A stretch of DNA of 50,992 nt from the NCBI GenBank assembly GCA_003963405.1, contig RXIY01000004.1, positions 1 through 50,992 on the forward strand. The letters run 5' to 3'. Below, in pieces: positions 18,901 through 28,888 of this stretch. The stretch's first letter is position 1. The number at the start of each line of letters is the position of its first letter. The notes beneath the pieces were generated by a model. It was not told the DNA's origin and did no database searches. It saw only the letters and a program-made list of their open reading frames with translations. The translations under genes were made by a program, and so were the position numbers. This DNA is from Hyphomicrobiales bacterium (GTDB taxonomy: Bacteria; Pseudomonadota; Alphaproteobacteria; Rhizobiales; Beijerinckiaceae).

Positions 18901-19169
18901 GCGTGCCGGAGCGCGAGGCGATCTTCCGCGGCGCCATGACGCGTCTGCGTCCGGTCGTCATGACCGCGCTCGTCGCCTCGCTCGGCTTCGTGCCCATGGC
19001 GCTTGCGACATCGACGGGGGCGGAAGTGCAGCGGCCGATCGCCACCGTCGTCATCGGCGGCCTGATCAGCGCGACGCTGCTCACCCTCATCGTGCTGCCG
19101 GCGCTTTACGCCTTCTTCGGCGAGGATCAGGCGTCCCTCGCGGCGGCGCGGGAAAGGGAGGCCGCTTGA
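15951..19169 (+). CDS. Heavy-metal efflux RND pump (CzcA family)
   Basis: A 1072-residue proton-driven inner-membrane exporter of usual HME-RND length. It starts 'MMQRIIAFSVHSRWLVVLLV' with TM1 and 'LPIDAVPDITNNQVQINA', the CzcA/CusA signature. TM4 contains DFGLIADGAIIVAEN, the DFG-x3-DGA-x3-xEN form found in pumps for divalent cations (Zn, Co, Cd, Ni), rather than the AIG..DAA form I recall from Cu/Ag CusA. 'ENGKRRVVVSANVRGRDIAS' marks the second periplasmic half. The exact metal is inference. ATG 15951 follows the adaptor; the terminal TGA overlaps the TTG start of the channel gene. Confidence 0.95.
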   Translation: MMQRIIAFSVHSRWLVVLLVALVGAFGLYALAHLPIDAVPDITNNQVQINARAPALSAFEMEKQVTYPIENALAGIPGLDYTRSLSRNGFAQVTAVFSDGVDIYFARQQVNERIGQAREDFPPSVELRLGPIATGLSEIYMWSVRFREPHKLSPPGEPGWQKDGAYLTPEGMMLRTQVEQESYLRTVQDWIIRPQLRTVPGVAGVDSLGGYVRQYHVQPDPAKLMSLGLSFGDLAATIQRNNVSRGAGYVERNGEGLVVRSGGRLETVDDIGNVVATTRGGVPVRVRDIAAVSIGKELRTGSASMNGEEVVIGTALMLIGANSRTVSAAVDERMQVIARSLPPGVEIKTILNRTLLVDATIKTVAKNLIEGAALVILVLFVMLGNFRAAVVTATVIPVTMLFLAIGMFVFKISANLMSLGALDFGLIADGAIIVAENSLRRLSERQHAAGRPLTTDERLDTVIDSAVEMRRPTVYGQSIIILVYLPILSFSGVEGKMFHPMAMTVIIALLSEFLLSLTFFPAMIALFVSGQGEEGENRIVLALKRGYEPLLRWAMDAPLKVMAIGAGSFVFAVLLYMNLGQEFIPKLDEKNLAMQANRIPSASLTQSQSMQLDLENTIRKLPQVDYVFSKTGTADIATDPMPPNLTDTFIMLKPEKEWPDPHLSKDKLIDDISEKIADLPGNAYEFSQPIQLRFNELLAGVRGDIAVKVFGEDFDAMLKAANQIAAILRATPGATDVKVEQVTGLPVLDIKVDKGAIARYGLSLGAVQDTIGAAIGGEPAGMIFEGDRRFPIFVRLRDNLREDAGALETIPVSLPPDAQGRISTVQLKQVASFSTVDGQNQISRENGKRRVVVSANVRGRDIASVVNEARARVDAKVHIPPGYWIEWGGQFENLAAARARLMIVVPICFFMIFLLLYSALGSARDALLVFTAVPLALVGGVLALWLRGMPMSVSAAVGFIALSGVAVLNGLVMRTYIHQLMVSGVPEREAIFRGAMTRLRPVVMTALVASLGFVPMALATSTGAEVQRPIATVVIGGLISATLLTLIVLPALYAFFGEDQASLAAAREREAA

Positions 19170-20575
19170 GACGCGCGCGCGGCGCCCTTCTTCTGGCCTT
19201 TTGCGCCGTCGCGCCCGGCCTGCGCGCCGAGACGCTGAATGGCGCGCTCACGCGCGCCTACAATATGAGCCCGGTCATCAATTCGAACCGCGCCGGCGTC
19301 CGCGCGCTCGACGAGAAAGTGCCGCAGGCGCTCTCGGGAATGCGGCCGCGCACCAACGCCGGGGCCTTTCTCGGCGTGCAGGAAAACCGGATGGTCACGA
19401 AGCAGCAGGACATCCCGCTGACGGATTCGACCCTGCAGGGACCGGTCAAGAGCATTCAGAGCGGCGGAAGCGTTCCGCGCTCGGCGAATTTCAGCGTCGA
19501 GCAGCCGGTCTTCGACGGATTCAAGACGATGAACGCCAGCCGCATGGCGGAGACGAATGTTTTCGCCGGGCGCGCGCGGCTGCGATTGACCGAGCAGCGC
19601 GTCCTGTTCAACGCCGTCTCGGCCTATATGAACGTATTGCGCGATACGGCGGCGCTGAGATTGCAGGAAAACAATGTCGCGGTTCTCGGCGAACAGCTGC
19701 GCCAGACACGCGAACGCTATCTTGCCGGGCAGATCACCCTGACCGACATCGCGCAGGCGGAAGCGCGCCTCGCCGCGGGGCAATCGCTCGTCAGCCAGGC
19801 GCGCGCGGCGCTCGACGCGGCGATCGGCGCCTATCGACAGACGATCGGCGACGAGCCGAAGAAACTCACGCCCGGCGCGCCCGTCGACAGGCTCCTCCCG
19901 AAAACGCGCGAGGAGGTCGAGCGCATCGCGCAAGCGGAGCATCCCGTCATTCTCGCGGCGCTGCATGACGCCGACGCTGCGGATCTCGACATCAAGGTGA
20001 TCGAGGCGGATTTCATGCCGAAGCTTTCCGTCGTCGGCAATGTCTTCACCCAGACGGACACGTCGGGCATCTACAATCGCAACATCGGCGCCTATGTCGG
20101 CGGGCGCCTCAACGTGCCGCTCTACGAAGGCGGCCTCACCTCCTCACAGGTGCGCGAGGCCAAGGAAGTCGCGGGGCAGAGACGCCTCGACGCCGAAGTG
20201 GCGCGCGCCGACGTCATCGCGCTCGTTCGCGCCAATTGGGGAGCGTTGCAGGCGGCCAAAACCCAGATCAGCGCCGCGCAGGCGCAAATCGCCGCCGCGG
20301 AGCGCGCCCTTTACGGCGTGCGGGAGGAGGCCAAGGCGGGCCAGCGCACGACGCTCGACATTCTCAACGCCCAGCAGGAGCTGCTCAACGCCCGCATCGG
20401 CCTGCTCTTCGCCCAGCGTGAAAGAGTCGTCGCCTCCTATGCGGTGCTCTCCGCCATGGGCCGGCTCTCGATCGAGACGCTGGCGCTCGACGGCGCGCCC
20501 TATGATCCCGCCATCCATTTCGAGCAGGTCAGGGGACTCTGGGGCGGGATCGACACGCCCGACGCCGGCCGTTGA
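19166..20575 (+). CDS. TolC-family outer-membrane channel of the RND cassette
   Basis: A 469-residue TolC-like protein forming the outer-membrane exit duct. I place the start at TTG 19166 (TTGA overlap with the pump stop) because it gives a proper signal peptide (MRRARGALLLAFCAVAPGLRA) directly followed by 'ETLNGALTRAYNMSPVINS'. No ATG exists before the mature part. Two OEP repeats are visible, including 'NAVSAYMNVLRDTAALRLQE', 'ERYLAGQITLTDIAQAEARL', 'VGGRLNVPLYEGG' and 'AGQRTTLDILNAQQELLNAR'. The closest resemblance is to the TolC/type I-secretion group rather than CusC lipoproteins, since there is no lipobox. Confidence 0.92.
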   Translation: MRRARGALLLAFCAVAPGLRAETLNGALTRAYNMSPVINSNRAGVRALDEKVPQALSGMRPRTNAGAFLGVQENRMVTKQQDIPLTDSTLQGPVKSIQSGGSVPRSANFSVEQPVFDGFKTMNASRMAETNVFAGRARLRLTEQRVLFNAVSAYMNVLRDTAALRLQENNVAVLGEQLRQTRERYLAGQITLTDIAQAEARLAAGQSLVSQARAALDAAIGAYRQTIGDEPKKLTPGAPVDRLLPKTREEVERIAQAEHPVILAALHDADAADLDIKVIEADFMPKLSVVGNVFTQTDTSGIYNRNIGAYVGGRLNVPLYEGGLTSSQVREAKEVAGQRRLDAEVARADVIALVRANWGALQAAKTQISAAQAQIAAAERALYGVREEAKAGQRTTLDILNAQQELLNARIGLLFAQRERVVASYAVLSAMGRLSIETLALDGAPYDPAIHFEQVRGLWGGIDTPDAGR

Positions 20576-20653
20576 AGACTTTTACCGCGAAGCGTTTTAC
20601 TCTCCCGCGCCAATCGCCCTTGAAACGGCGACGCCAACACAAGAGGAAACCCA

Positions 20654-21130
20654 ATGCGAGGCGCGTTCTTGAAATTTCTGGCCGTAACGCTCGCCGCGGC
20701 GCCGCTTTCCGGGCCGGCGCAGGCCTATTGCATGTTCGGCTGCGATCCCACCGAGGATCACGCCAAACAGATTTTCGAAAATCTCCTCAAGCAGCGCTTC
20801 GACAAGCCGGGCAAGCTGGTCGAATTCAAGCAGACCATGGCCGAGCGGCTGGAGATGCACGCGACCGGCGAAAAGGGCTACGAGATTTTCTTCAACGCCA
20901 AAGTCCAGTTCCCGGACGGCGCCAATCTCGACTGCAAGCCGGACGACGCCGGCGCGTTCAAGGAAGGATGCTCGCCGAGCAAGCATTATGTCACCGCGCC
21001 GCGCAACTCCGATCCCAAGGGCCGGCAATATGTCGCGCCGGGCGAGACCGTGCTCTTCGACGAGGAATACCGTTTCTACGAGGACCCCAAGGGCTGGAAG
21101 GGCCCGGACGGCAACGTCTATTCGCAGTAA
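20654..21130 (+). CDS. Secreted hypothetical protein
   Basis: A 158-residue protein with a clear signal peptide (about residues 1-24, ending PAQA) and a mature start YCMFGCDPTEDHAKQ. Four cysteines remain in the mature part (CMFGC, DCKPD, GCSPS), and the rest is hydrophilic with 'GYEIFFNAKVQFPDGANLDC'. I recognise no family. It begins 78 bases after the TolC-like gene, preceded by AAGAGGAAACCC, and converges on the small cysteine peptide gene at 21204. Confidence 0.7.
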   Translation: MRGAFLKFLAVTLAAAPLSGPAQAYCMFGCDPTEDHAKQIFENLLKQRFDKPGKLVEFKQTMAERLEMHATGEKGYEIFFNAKVQFPDGANLDCKPDDAGAFKEGCSPSKHYVTAPRNSDPKGRQYVAPGETVLFDEEYRFYEDPKGWKGPDGNVYSQ

Positions 21131-21160
21131 AAAATAGGGGCGCGCAATCAATGCGCGCCC
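21128..21160 (-). terminator. Rho-independent terminator of the 21204-21446 gene
   Basis: A 9-bp stem GGGCGCGCA/TGCGCGCCC (21138-21146 and 21152-21160) with a 5-base loop. On the minus strand it is followed by TATTTTTTACT. It shares the 16-base string AAAATAGGGGCGCGCA with the terminator at 21728-21759. Confidence 0.85.
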
Positions 21161-21203
21161 TGTTCGTCTGGGCCTCTCCGCAGAGGCGAAGCCGCGGCTC
21201 GAC

Positions 21204-21446
21204 TTACTTCAGCAGGCTGTTGTTCTGCGAGCAACCGGCCTTCTCGTTGCAGGCCTCGAAAGCGGCGCGGAGCTCGGTCTTGTTGGCGCCGTAATTCTGC
21301 GAACGGGCAAGATACTCGTCATAGCACTTGGACGCCGCCGCAGCCTGCTTGTCGTCATCGGCCTTGCGGGTGTCGCAGTCAGCGAAAGCCGGGGTCATCA
21401 TGCCGGCAATCAGGGCCGCCGCCGCAACAAAGGCGAATTTGTTCAT
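21204..21446 (-). CDS. Small secreted cysteine-containing protein, copy A
   Basis: An 80-residue precursor with a signal peptide (about 1-23, ending PAFA) and a mature part with cysteines at 24, 41, 66 and 72. It aligns with the neighbouring 77-residue protein at 21795-22028 over the full length (M-KF..V.A.AL.A.M..PAFA.CDT...DD, ASKC.D.YL, AC.EK.GC.QN), so the two are paralogues. The conserved cysteines suggest two disulfides in the periplasm. No function is known to me. Leader and terminator also match those of copy B. Confidence 0.75.
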   Translation of the reverse strand: MNKFAFVAAAALIAGMMTPAFADCDTRKADDDKQAAAASKCYDEYLARSQNYGANKTELRAAFEACNEKAGCSQNNSLLK

Positions 21447-21475
21447 CTTGACGCTTCCTCTTCTTCACAAATTTT
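21447..21475 (-). promoter_or_regulatory. Conserved leader of copy A
   Basis: On the minus strand the 29 bases before the ATG read AAAATTTGTGAAGA then AGAGGAAGCGTCAAG. The 14-base block differs by one base from that before copy B (AAAATTTGAGAAGA), and both contain a purine-rich ribosome site. Confidence 0.5.
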
Positions 21476-21727
21476 AAGGCGTTTGCTTGCGCTGGCGTAG
21501 AACCCTCCCGCCGAAAACAGTAACGGCCCCTCATGACGCGCGAAGCGGGCGAACGATGGGGGAAGAAAAGCCCTGTGTCAATCGCAGGCCAGTCTGCGCG
21601 AGGGGCGAGGGGCCAGCGCGGGGCGCATCGGCATCCAGTTGCCCGACGTTGATTTCATTTGGAAACAGCGCCCGGCCGTCGCTTGCGGCAGGGCGCGCCG
21701 CGCTCCTGGCGCCTTGAGGCCCGAACA

Positions 21728-21759
21728 AAAAAATAGGGGCGCGCATCATGCGCGCCCCA
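21728..21759 (-). terminator. Rho-independent terminator of the 21795-22028 gene
   Basis: A 10-bp stem GGGGCGCGCA/TGCGCGCCCC (21737-21746, 21750-21759) with a 3-base loop, followed on the minus strand by TATTTTTTTG. The rest of the 348-base gap between the two paralogues (21447-21794) holds no supportable gene. Confidence 0.88.
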
Positions 21760-21794
21760 TCGTCCGGAGTGCGTCTGGAAGAGGTTCGAGGACC

Positions 21795-22028
21795 TCAGAG
21801 GCCCTTCGAGTTCTGCGGGCAGCCGCACTTCTCGTCACAGGCTTTCTTGCTTTCCTTGACTTTCGACATGTCGGCGGTCCAGCCCTGCTGATCCTTCAGA
21901 TAGGCGTCTTCGCACTTCGACGCGCAGACCGCCTGATCGTCTTCCGCATGGGTGTCGCAGCTCGCGAAGGCCGGGGCGGTCATCGCCGCAAGGAGAGCGA
22001 TCGCCGTGACGATGGAGAATTTCTTCAT
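21795..22028 (-). CDS. Small secreted cysteine-rich protein, copy B
   Basis: A 77-residue precursor with a signal peptide (about 1-23, ending PAFA). The mature peptide has cysteines at 24, 35, 39, 64, 68 and 70: the four shared with copy A plus two more (35 and 68), giving CASKC and CGC patterns. The added pair could form an extra disulfide or a metal site; this is inference. The same order of signal peptide, CDT, DD, ASKC, YL, AC-EK-GC and QN is kept. It is transcribed alone, between its own leader and terminator, downstream of acnA in the same orientation. Confidence 0.75.
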   Translation of the reverse strand: MKKFSIVTAIALLAAMTAPAFASCDTHAEDDQAVCASKCEDAYLKDQQGWTADMSKVKESKKACDEKCGCPQNSKGL

Positions 22029-22058
22029 CCTGAGGTTCCCTCTATCTTCTCAAATTTT
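22029..22058 (-). promoter_or_regulatory. Conserved leader of copy B
   Basis: The minus strand reads AAAATTTGAGAAGA then TAGAGGGAACCTCAGG before the ATG, nearly identical in the first block to the leader of copy A and at the same distance from the start codon. Confidence 0.5.
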
Positions 22059-22178
22059 CTTGTTTTGCTTCTTGCGCCGCCTGCATGCGCCGCCGTGGTC
22101 GGCGGCGCGGGAGCTCACGCTCGAGCGTCACGAAGATGTCGCATGGAAGCTGGGCCGTCAACGCGCCGGACTGGCGCG

Positions 22179-24890
<2,712 letters not shown>

Positions 24891-24980
24891 GGGAAAGGTC
24901 CTTGAAGACGGAAAGGCGAAAGCGCGCCTTTCTAGGAAATTCCGTGCCACGCGCACAAGGCGCGTTTCGACAAAGATAGG

Positions 24981-26417
24981 TCAGTGGCGCCGCTCGCCAC
25001 GCAGCGGCCGCTCCTCCATGCGCGCCATGAACAGGAAGGAGACCGCCATGGCGACCGAAAGCGCCGCGAAAACCAGCCGGAAGCTCGCGGAAAGCCGCAG
25101 GAGCTCATCGGGCGAAAGCCGCGCTTCCTCTATATAAGCGGCGCGGCCGCCGCCGAGCGCCAGCGCCCCGAAAAGCGCCACGACCACGGCCGAGCCGAGC
25201 TGGCGGAAGAATTGCGTCGTCGCCGTCGCCGTGCCCAGATCGCGGGCCTGCACGGCGTTCTGCACCGAGACGGTGGCGACCGGCAGCATCGCGCCGACGC
25301 CGAAATTCACGACGAACAGCAAGGCGTTGAGCGTCACGAAAGAGACGCTGTCGATCTTCCAGGCGGCCAGGGCGGCGGCGAGCGCCCCGGAGCCCAGTCC
25401 GATGAGCGGCATGACCTTGTAATGGGCGACGGCGCCCATCAGCCGGCCCGAGAGGGTCGCCCCCGCGACCGTGGCGATCATCAGCGGGATGAGGACGAGG
25501 CCGGAGTCGTGGGCGCTGAGCCCGACCGCCACCTCGTAATAGATGGGCATGACGACGGAGAGCCCCACGAAGCCGCCGAGGCCGAGCGCGCTCGAGGCGA
25601 TGGCGTCGCGCACGATGCGCAGGCTCAGGATGCGCATGGGGATGAGCGGCTCCTCCGCCGTGCGGGTGCGCCAGGCGAAGAGCGTCCAGAACAGGGCGGA
25701 GAGGGCGAGGAGCGCCAGGATCGGCGCCGAGGCCCAGGGGAAGCGCGTCCCGCCCCAGCCCAGCGCCAGAACCAGCGCGCCAGAGGCGACGACGAGGCAG
25801 GCCGCGCCCGGATAGTCGACGCGATGCGGATGGCGCCGCTCGGGCAGGCGCTTGAGCCGCGCATTGGTGATGAGAAGCGCGGCGAGGCCGAGCGGCAGAT
25901 TGATCCAGAAGATCAGCGACCAGTGCAGATATTGCGCAAAAAACCCGCCGAGCGCCGGCCCCGCGACGCTCGAGGTGACGAAGACGGCGGCGAAATAGGT
26001 CTGGTAGCGGCCGCGCTCCAGCGGCGAGACCAGATCGGCGACGATGGTTTGCGCCAGCGCGATCAACCCGCCGCCGCCAAGGCCCTGCACGAGACGCGCG
26101 GCGGCGAGCGCGGCGATGCTCGGCGCGAGCGCGCAGGCGACGGAGCCCACGATGAAGGTTGCGACGCCCACGAGCAGCACGATGCGGCGCCCGTAGACAT
26201 CCGCGAATTTGCCGTAGAGCGGCGTGACGACCGTCGCGGCGACGAGATAGGCGGTGACGATCCAGGGGAGATTTTGCGGCGCGCCGAGGTCGACGCCGAT
26301 CGTCGGCAAAGCGGTGACGACGATGGTCTGGTCCATGGCCGAGAGCAGCATGGCGAGGCCGAGCCCCACCATGACCTGCCGCATTTCGGCGGGCGGCCGT
26401 TGTATGTCGTCTTTCAT
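24981..26417 (-). CDS. MFS multidrug exporter, DHA2 (EmrB/QacA-like, 14 TM)
   Basis: A 478-residue transporter with about 14 hydrophobic segments. 'LLSAMDQTIVVTALPTIG' is the DHA2 motif in TM1, 'WIVTAYLVAATVVTPLYGKF' and 'ADVYGRRIVLL' form motif A, and 'GPALGGFFAQYLHWSLIFWI' is the antiporter motif C. It is expected to expel drugs or toxic solutes using the proton gradient. No emrA-type adaptor is adjacent, so it probably works alone. Substrate unknown. Confidence 0.92.
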   Translation of the reverse strand: MKDDIQRPPAEMRQVMVGLGLAMLLSAMDQTIVVTALPTIGVDLGAPQNLPWIVTAYLVAATVVTPLYGKFADVYGRRIVLLVGVATFIVGSVACALAPSIAALAAARLVQGLGGGGLIALAQTIVADLVSPLERGRYQTYFAAVFVTSSVAGPALGGFFAQYLHWSLIFWINLPLGLAALLITNARLKRLPERRHPHRVDYPGAACLVVASGALVLALGWGGTRFPWASAPILALLALSALFWTLFAWRTRTAEEPLIPMRILSLRIVRDAIASSALGLGGFVGLSVVMPIYYEVAVGLSAHDSGLVLIPLMIATVAGATLSGRLMGAVAHYKVMPLIGLGSGALAAALAAWKIDSVSFVTLNALLFVVNFGVGAMLPVATVSVQNAVQARDLGTATATTQFFRQLGSAVVVALFGALALGGGRAAYIEEARLSPDELLRLSASFRLVFAALSVAMAVSFLFMARMEERPLRGERRH

Positions 26418-26508
26418 CTTGTCGAGGATGTCCTTTGCCGAGCCCCGTCATAGCCGGTCGGGGCGCAACAGGAAATGGCCGCGCGCGGCGCGTGCGGCCG
26501 AGGGGGCA

Positions 26509-26943
26509 TCAGCCCGGCTCCCCGCGCCACGGATCGACGACGGTTGCGCCCGCGCGCCCGAACTCGCGCGTGTCGCGCGTGACCACGGTCAGGCCGTGGC
26601 GCAGCGCCGTGGCGGCGATGATCAAATCGGGTTGCGAATAGGTATGGCGGACTTTGCGCCCCTCCTCGACGAGGAGGCGCCATCGCAGCATGACGTCCTC
26701 GCTCACGGGCAGGACGCGCCCCTCGAACATGGGCCGCACCTTGTTGGCGAGCCAGTCGTTGAGCTCGGCGCGGCGGCCGGCGTCAGCCAGACACTCGATT
26801 CCGAAGCGAATTTCGGCGAATGTGACAGAGCTCACGAAGAGATGATCGAGCGGTTTCCCCGCGACGAAAGCGACGACCGCCGAATTCGGGTTCGGGCGTC
26901 GCAGTTCGGACAGGACATTCGTATCAAGCAGCCAGCCCGTCAC
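26509..26943 (-). CDS. vapC: VapC-type PIN-domain toxin
   Basis: A 144-residue PIN-fold ribonuclease. The acidic active-site residues are visible: D7 (LLDTNVLSELRR), Glu in 'VTFAEIRFGIE', Asp in 'SQPDLIIAATALRH' and Asp in 'VVTRDTREFGRAG'. The start is GTG 26943, overlapping the antitoxin stop as GTGA, which gives the family N-terminus. VapC toxins cleave tRNA or rRNA when released from the antitoxin. It is the second gene of a two-gene module. Confidence 0.93.
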   Translation of the reverse strand: MTGWLLDTNVLSELRRPNPNSAVVAFVAGKPLDHLFVSSVTFAEIRFGIECLADAGRRAELNDWLANKVRPMFEGRVLPVSEDVMLRWRLLVEEGRKVRHTYSQPDLIIAATALRHGLTVVTRDTREFGRAGATVVDPWRGEPG

Positions 26944-27254
26944 AGATCCACGCGGCGCACCGGCATGCGCTCGCGCCCCGCCTCCAGCTCGATCTCGCGG
27001 TAGGGCGAGTGCTGAAGGGCTTCGATCAGCGATTGGCCGGTTTGTCCGCCCTTGAGGCGGCGAAATTCCTCGGCGGAGACCACAACCGCTTCCTCGCGCC
27101 CATGGATGGTGACGTGCTGAGGCCCTTCGCTGTGGGCGCGCCGCACGACTTCGCTCAACCGCGCCTTTGCGTCTTGCAGCGGCCAGAGCCCCGTCAGGCG
27201 CACGGCCGGCGGCCTTGGGGCTGTCGAAGATGGGGCTTTTTGCTTTCTGGTCAT
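26940..27254 (-). CDS. Phd/YefM-type antitoxin
   Basis: A 104-residue protein with the Phd/YefM core 'LQDAKARLSEVVRRAHSEG', 'PQHVTIHGREEAVVVSAEEF', preceded by a basic N-terminal tail of about 20 residues and followed by a C-terminal segment likely to wrap the toxin. It should bind its own promoter and neutralise VapC. The partner is a PIN toxin rather than Doc or YoeB, a known mixed pairing. I took ATG 27254 since longer frames run over the recQ end without conserved sequence. Confidence 0.88.
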   Translation of the reverse strand: MTRKQKAPSSTAPRPPAVRLTGLWPLQDAKARLSEVVRRAHSEGPQHVTIHGREEAVVVSAEEFRRLKGGQTGQSLIEALQHSPYREIELEAGRERMPVRRVDL

Positions 27255-27298
27255 GCCGACCAGAATGGCGCGACGCGACTGGGCGCGCAACAGCAAAA

Positions 27299-28888
27299 TC
27301 AGGCCCGGTCGGCTGTCGCGAGGAGAGCCAGAAATCGACCAGCTTCGCGCACGTCCGCAAAGAGCGGGTGGTCGATGCGGTCGGGCTTCGCGCGCGCGAG
27401 GGCGCGCAGGGTCGCGTCGGAGACGACGGCTCGCGGCGGCGCGCCCAGGCGTCTGGCGATCGTCAGCCGTTCCGCCTGAAGCGCGCGCAGCAGCCGCATT
27501 TCGGCGACCGTGAGCGGACCATCCTGCGCCGGAGGGGGAGCGACGGCGGGCGCCGGCGGCGCGCCGGGCTCCTCCTCCGTCTCCCCGAGGCCCTCGCCCC
27601 AGACGTCCAGCAGCCGGCTTTCCGCCGCCGCGCGCCAGCCGAGCGCGCGGGCGGAGAGCCGGCGCGGCCAGGCGAGCGGCCCGCCCCGGCAATGGTCGCA
27701 GGCGCCGCAGGGGCCGCTCGCTTCGCCGAATTCCGCGAGCAGGGCCTGAAACCGGCAGCCCGCCGTCGCACAGAGCCGCGCCATGGCGCCGCGGCGCGCG
27801 TAATCGCCCGCGGCCCGCTCATCCTCCACGGCGCGCGGCGTCCGCCAGCGCAGGGCGAGCTCGCGCGGGTCGTAGAGGGCGAGCGCCCGCGCCGGGGCGC
27901 CGTCGCGGCCGGCGCGGCCGATCTCCTGATAGTAGCCCTCGATCGAGCCCGGCAGATCGGCGTGGGCGATGAAGCGCACGTCCGGCTTGTCGACGCCCAT
28001 GCCGAAGGCGATGGTCGCGACCATGACGACGCCTTTGCGGGCGAAGAAGGCGTCCTGATGCGCGGCGCGGGTCCAGGCGTCGAGGCCCGCATGATAGGGG
28101 AGCGCGTCGAGGCCGAGGCGGGAGAGGTCGGCCGCCAGCGCGTCGGCCATGCGGCGCGAGCCGCAATAGACGATCCCGCTTTCTCGCTCCCGGCCGATGA
28201 AGCGGCGGATCTGGTCGAGCCCCTTCTGCTTGCGCGCGAAGGAGAGGGAGAGATTCGCCCGCGCGAAGGAGCGCACGAAAATCTCGGGCTCGCGCGCGAA
28301 CAGCAGGCGGCGAATATCCTCGCGCGTGCGCGGCCCGGCGGTGGCGGTGACGGCGAGGACGGGGGCGCCGAGCTTCTTGGCGATGGCGCCGAGTTCGAGA
28401 TAATCCGGGCGGAACTCGTGGCCCCAGTGCGAGACGCAATGCGCCTCGTCCACGGCGAAGAGGCTGACGCGGTTTTTGCGCAGCAAATTCTGCGTCCCCT
28501 CTCGCGCCAGCCGCTCCGGCGCGGCGTAGAGGAGGCGCGCCCGCCCCGTCGAGACGGCGTCAAAAGCGGCCATGGCCTCGGCGTCGTCCTGCGCCGAATG
28601 CAGCGCCACGGCGGGAACGCCCCTGTCGCCGAGCGCCCGCAACTGGTCGCGCATCAGCGCGATGAGCGGCGAGGCGACGACGACGAGGCCGGGCTGCGCC
28701 GCGGCGGGGAGCTGATAGAGCAGGGATTTGCCCGAGCCCGTCGGCATGACGGCGAGCACGTCGCGGCCCGCGAGCACCGCCGAAACGGGTTCGGCCTGAC
28801 CCGGGAGGAAACCGGAAAAGCCGAAATTGCTGCGCAGCAATTCGCGCGCGGCGGCGAGATTTGGCTGCGCAAAAACTACTCGCTCCAC
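27299..28888 (-). CDS. recQ: RecQ-family ATP-dependent DNA helicase
   Basis: A 529-residue superfamily 2 3'-5' helicase. It shows motif 0 'FGFSGFLPGQAEPVSAVLAG', Walker A MPTGSGKS (about 48-55), the DEAH box and aromatic-rich loop 'VDEAHCVSHWGHEFRPDYLE', motif VI 'YYQEIGRAGRDG', and a RecQ zinc site with the C-terminal PCGACDHC. A divergent HRDC-like domain ends it ('LLRALQAERLTIARRLGAPP'). It is shorter than E. coli RecQ, with a reduced winged-helix part and Pro/Ala linker. The start GTG 28888 overlaps the upstream LprI-like stop by 13 bases; in-frame starts up to 28933 exist, so the start is uncertain. Confidence 0.93.
   Translation of the reverse strand: MERVVFAQPNLAAARELLRSNFGFSGFLPGQAEPVSAVLAGRDVLAVMPTGSGKSLLYQLPAAAQPGLVVVASPLIALMRDQLRALGDRGVPAVALHSAQDDAEAMAAFDAVSTGRARLLYAAPERLAREGTQNLLRKNRVSLFAVDEAHCVSHWGHEFRPDYLELGAIAKKLGAPVLAVTATAGPRTREDIRRLLFAREPEIFVRSFARANLSLSFARKQKGLDQIRRFIGRERESGIVYCGSRRMADALAADLSRLGLDALPYHAGLDAWTRAAHQDAFFARKGVVMVATIAFGMGVDKPDVRFIAHADLPGSIEGYYQEIGRAGRDGAPARALALYDPRELALRWRTPRAVEDERAAGDYARRGAMARLCATAGCRFQALLAEFGEASGPCGACDHCRGGPLAWPRRLSARALGWRAAAESRLLDVWGEGLGETEEEPGAPPAPAVAPPPAQDGPLTVAEMRLLRALQAERLTIARRLGAPPRAVVSDATLRALARAKPDRIDHPLFADVREAGRFLALLATADRA

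Noticed and set aside
21487-21717. 76-codon plus-strand frame between the two cysteine peptides
   Set aside because: It lacks a ribosome site and family and overlaps the upstream region of a minus-strand unit; probably spurious.
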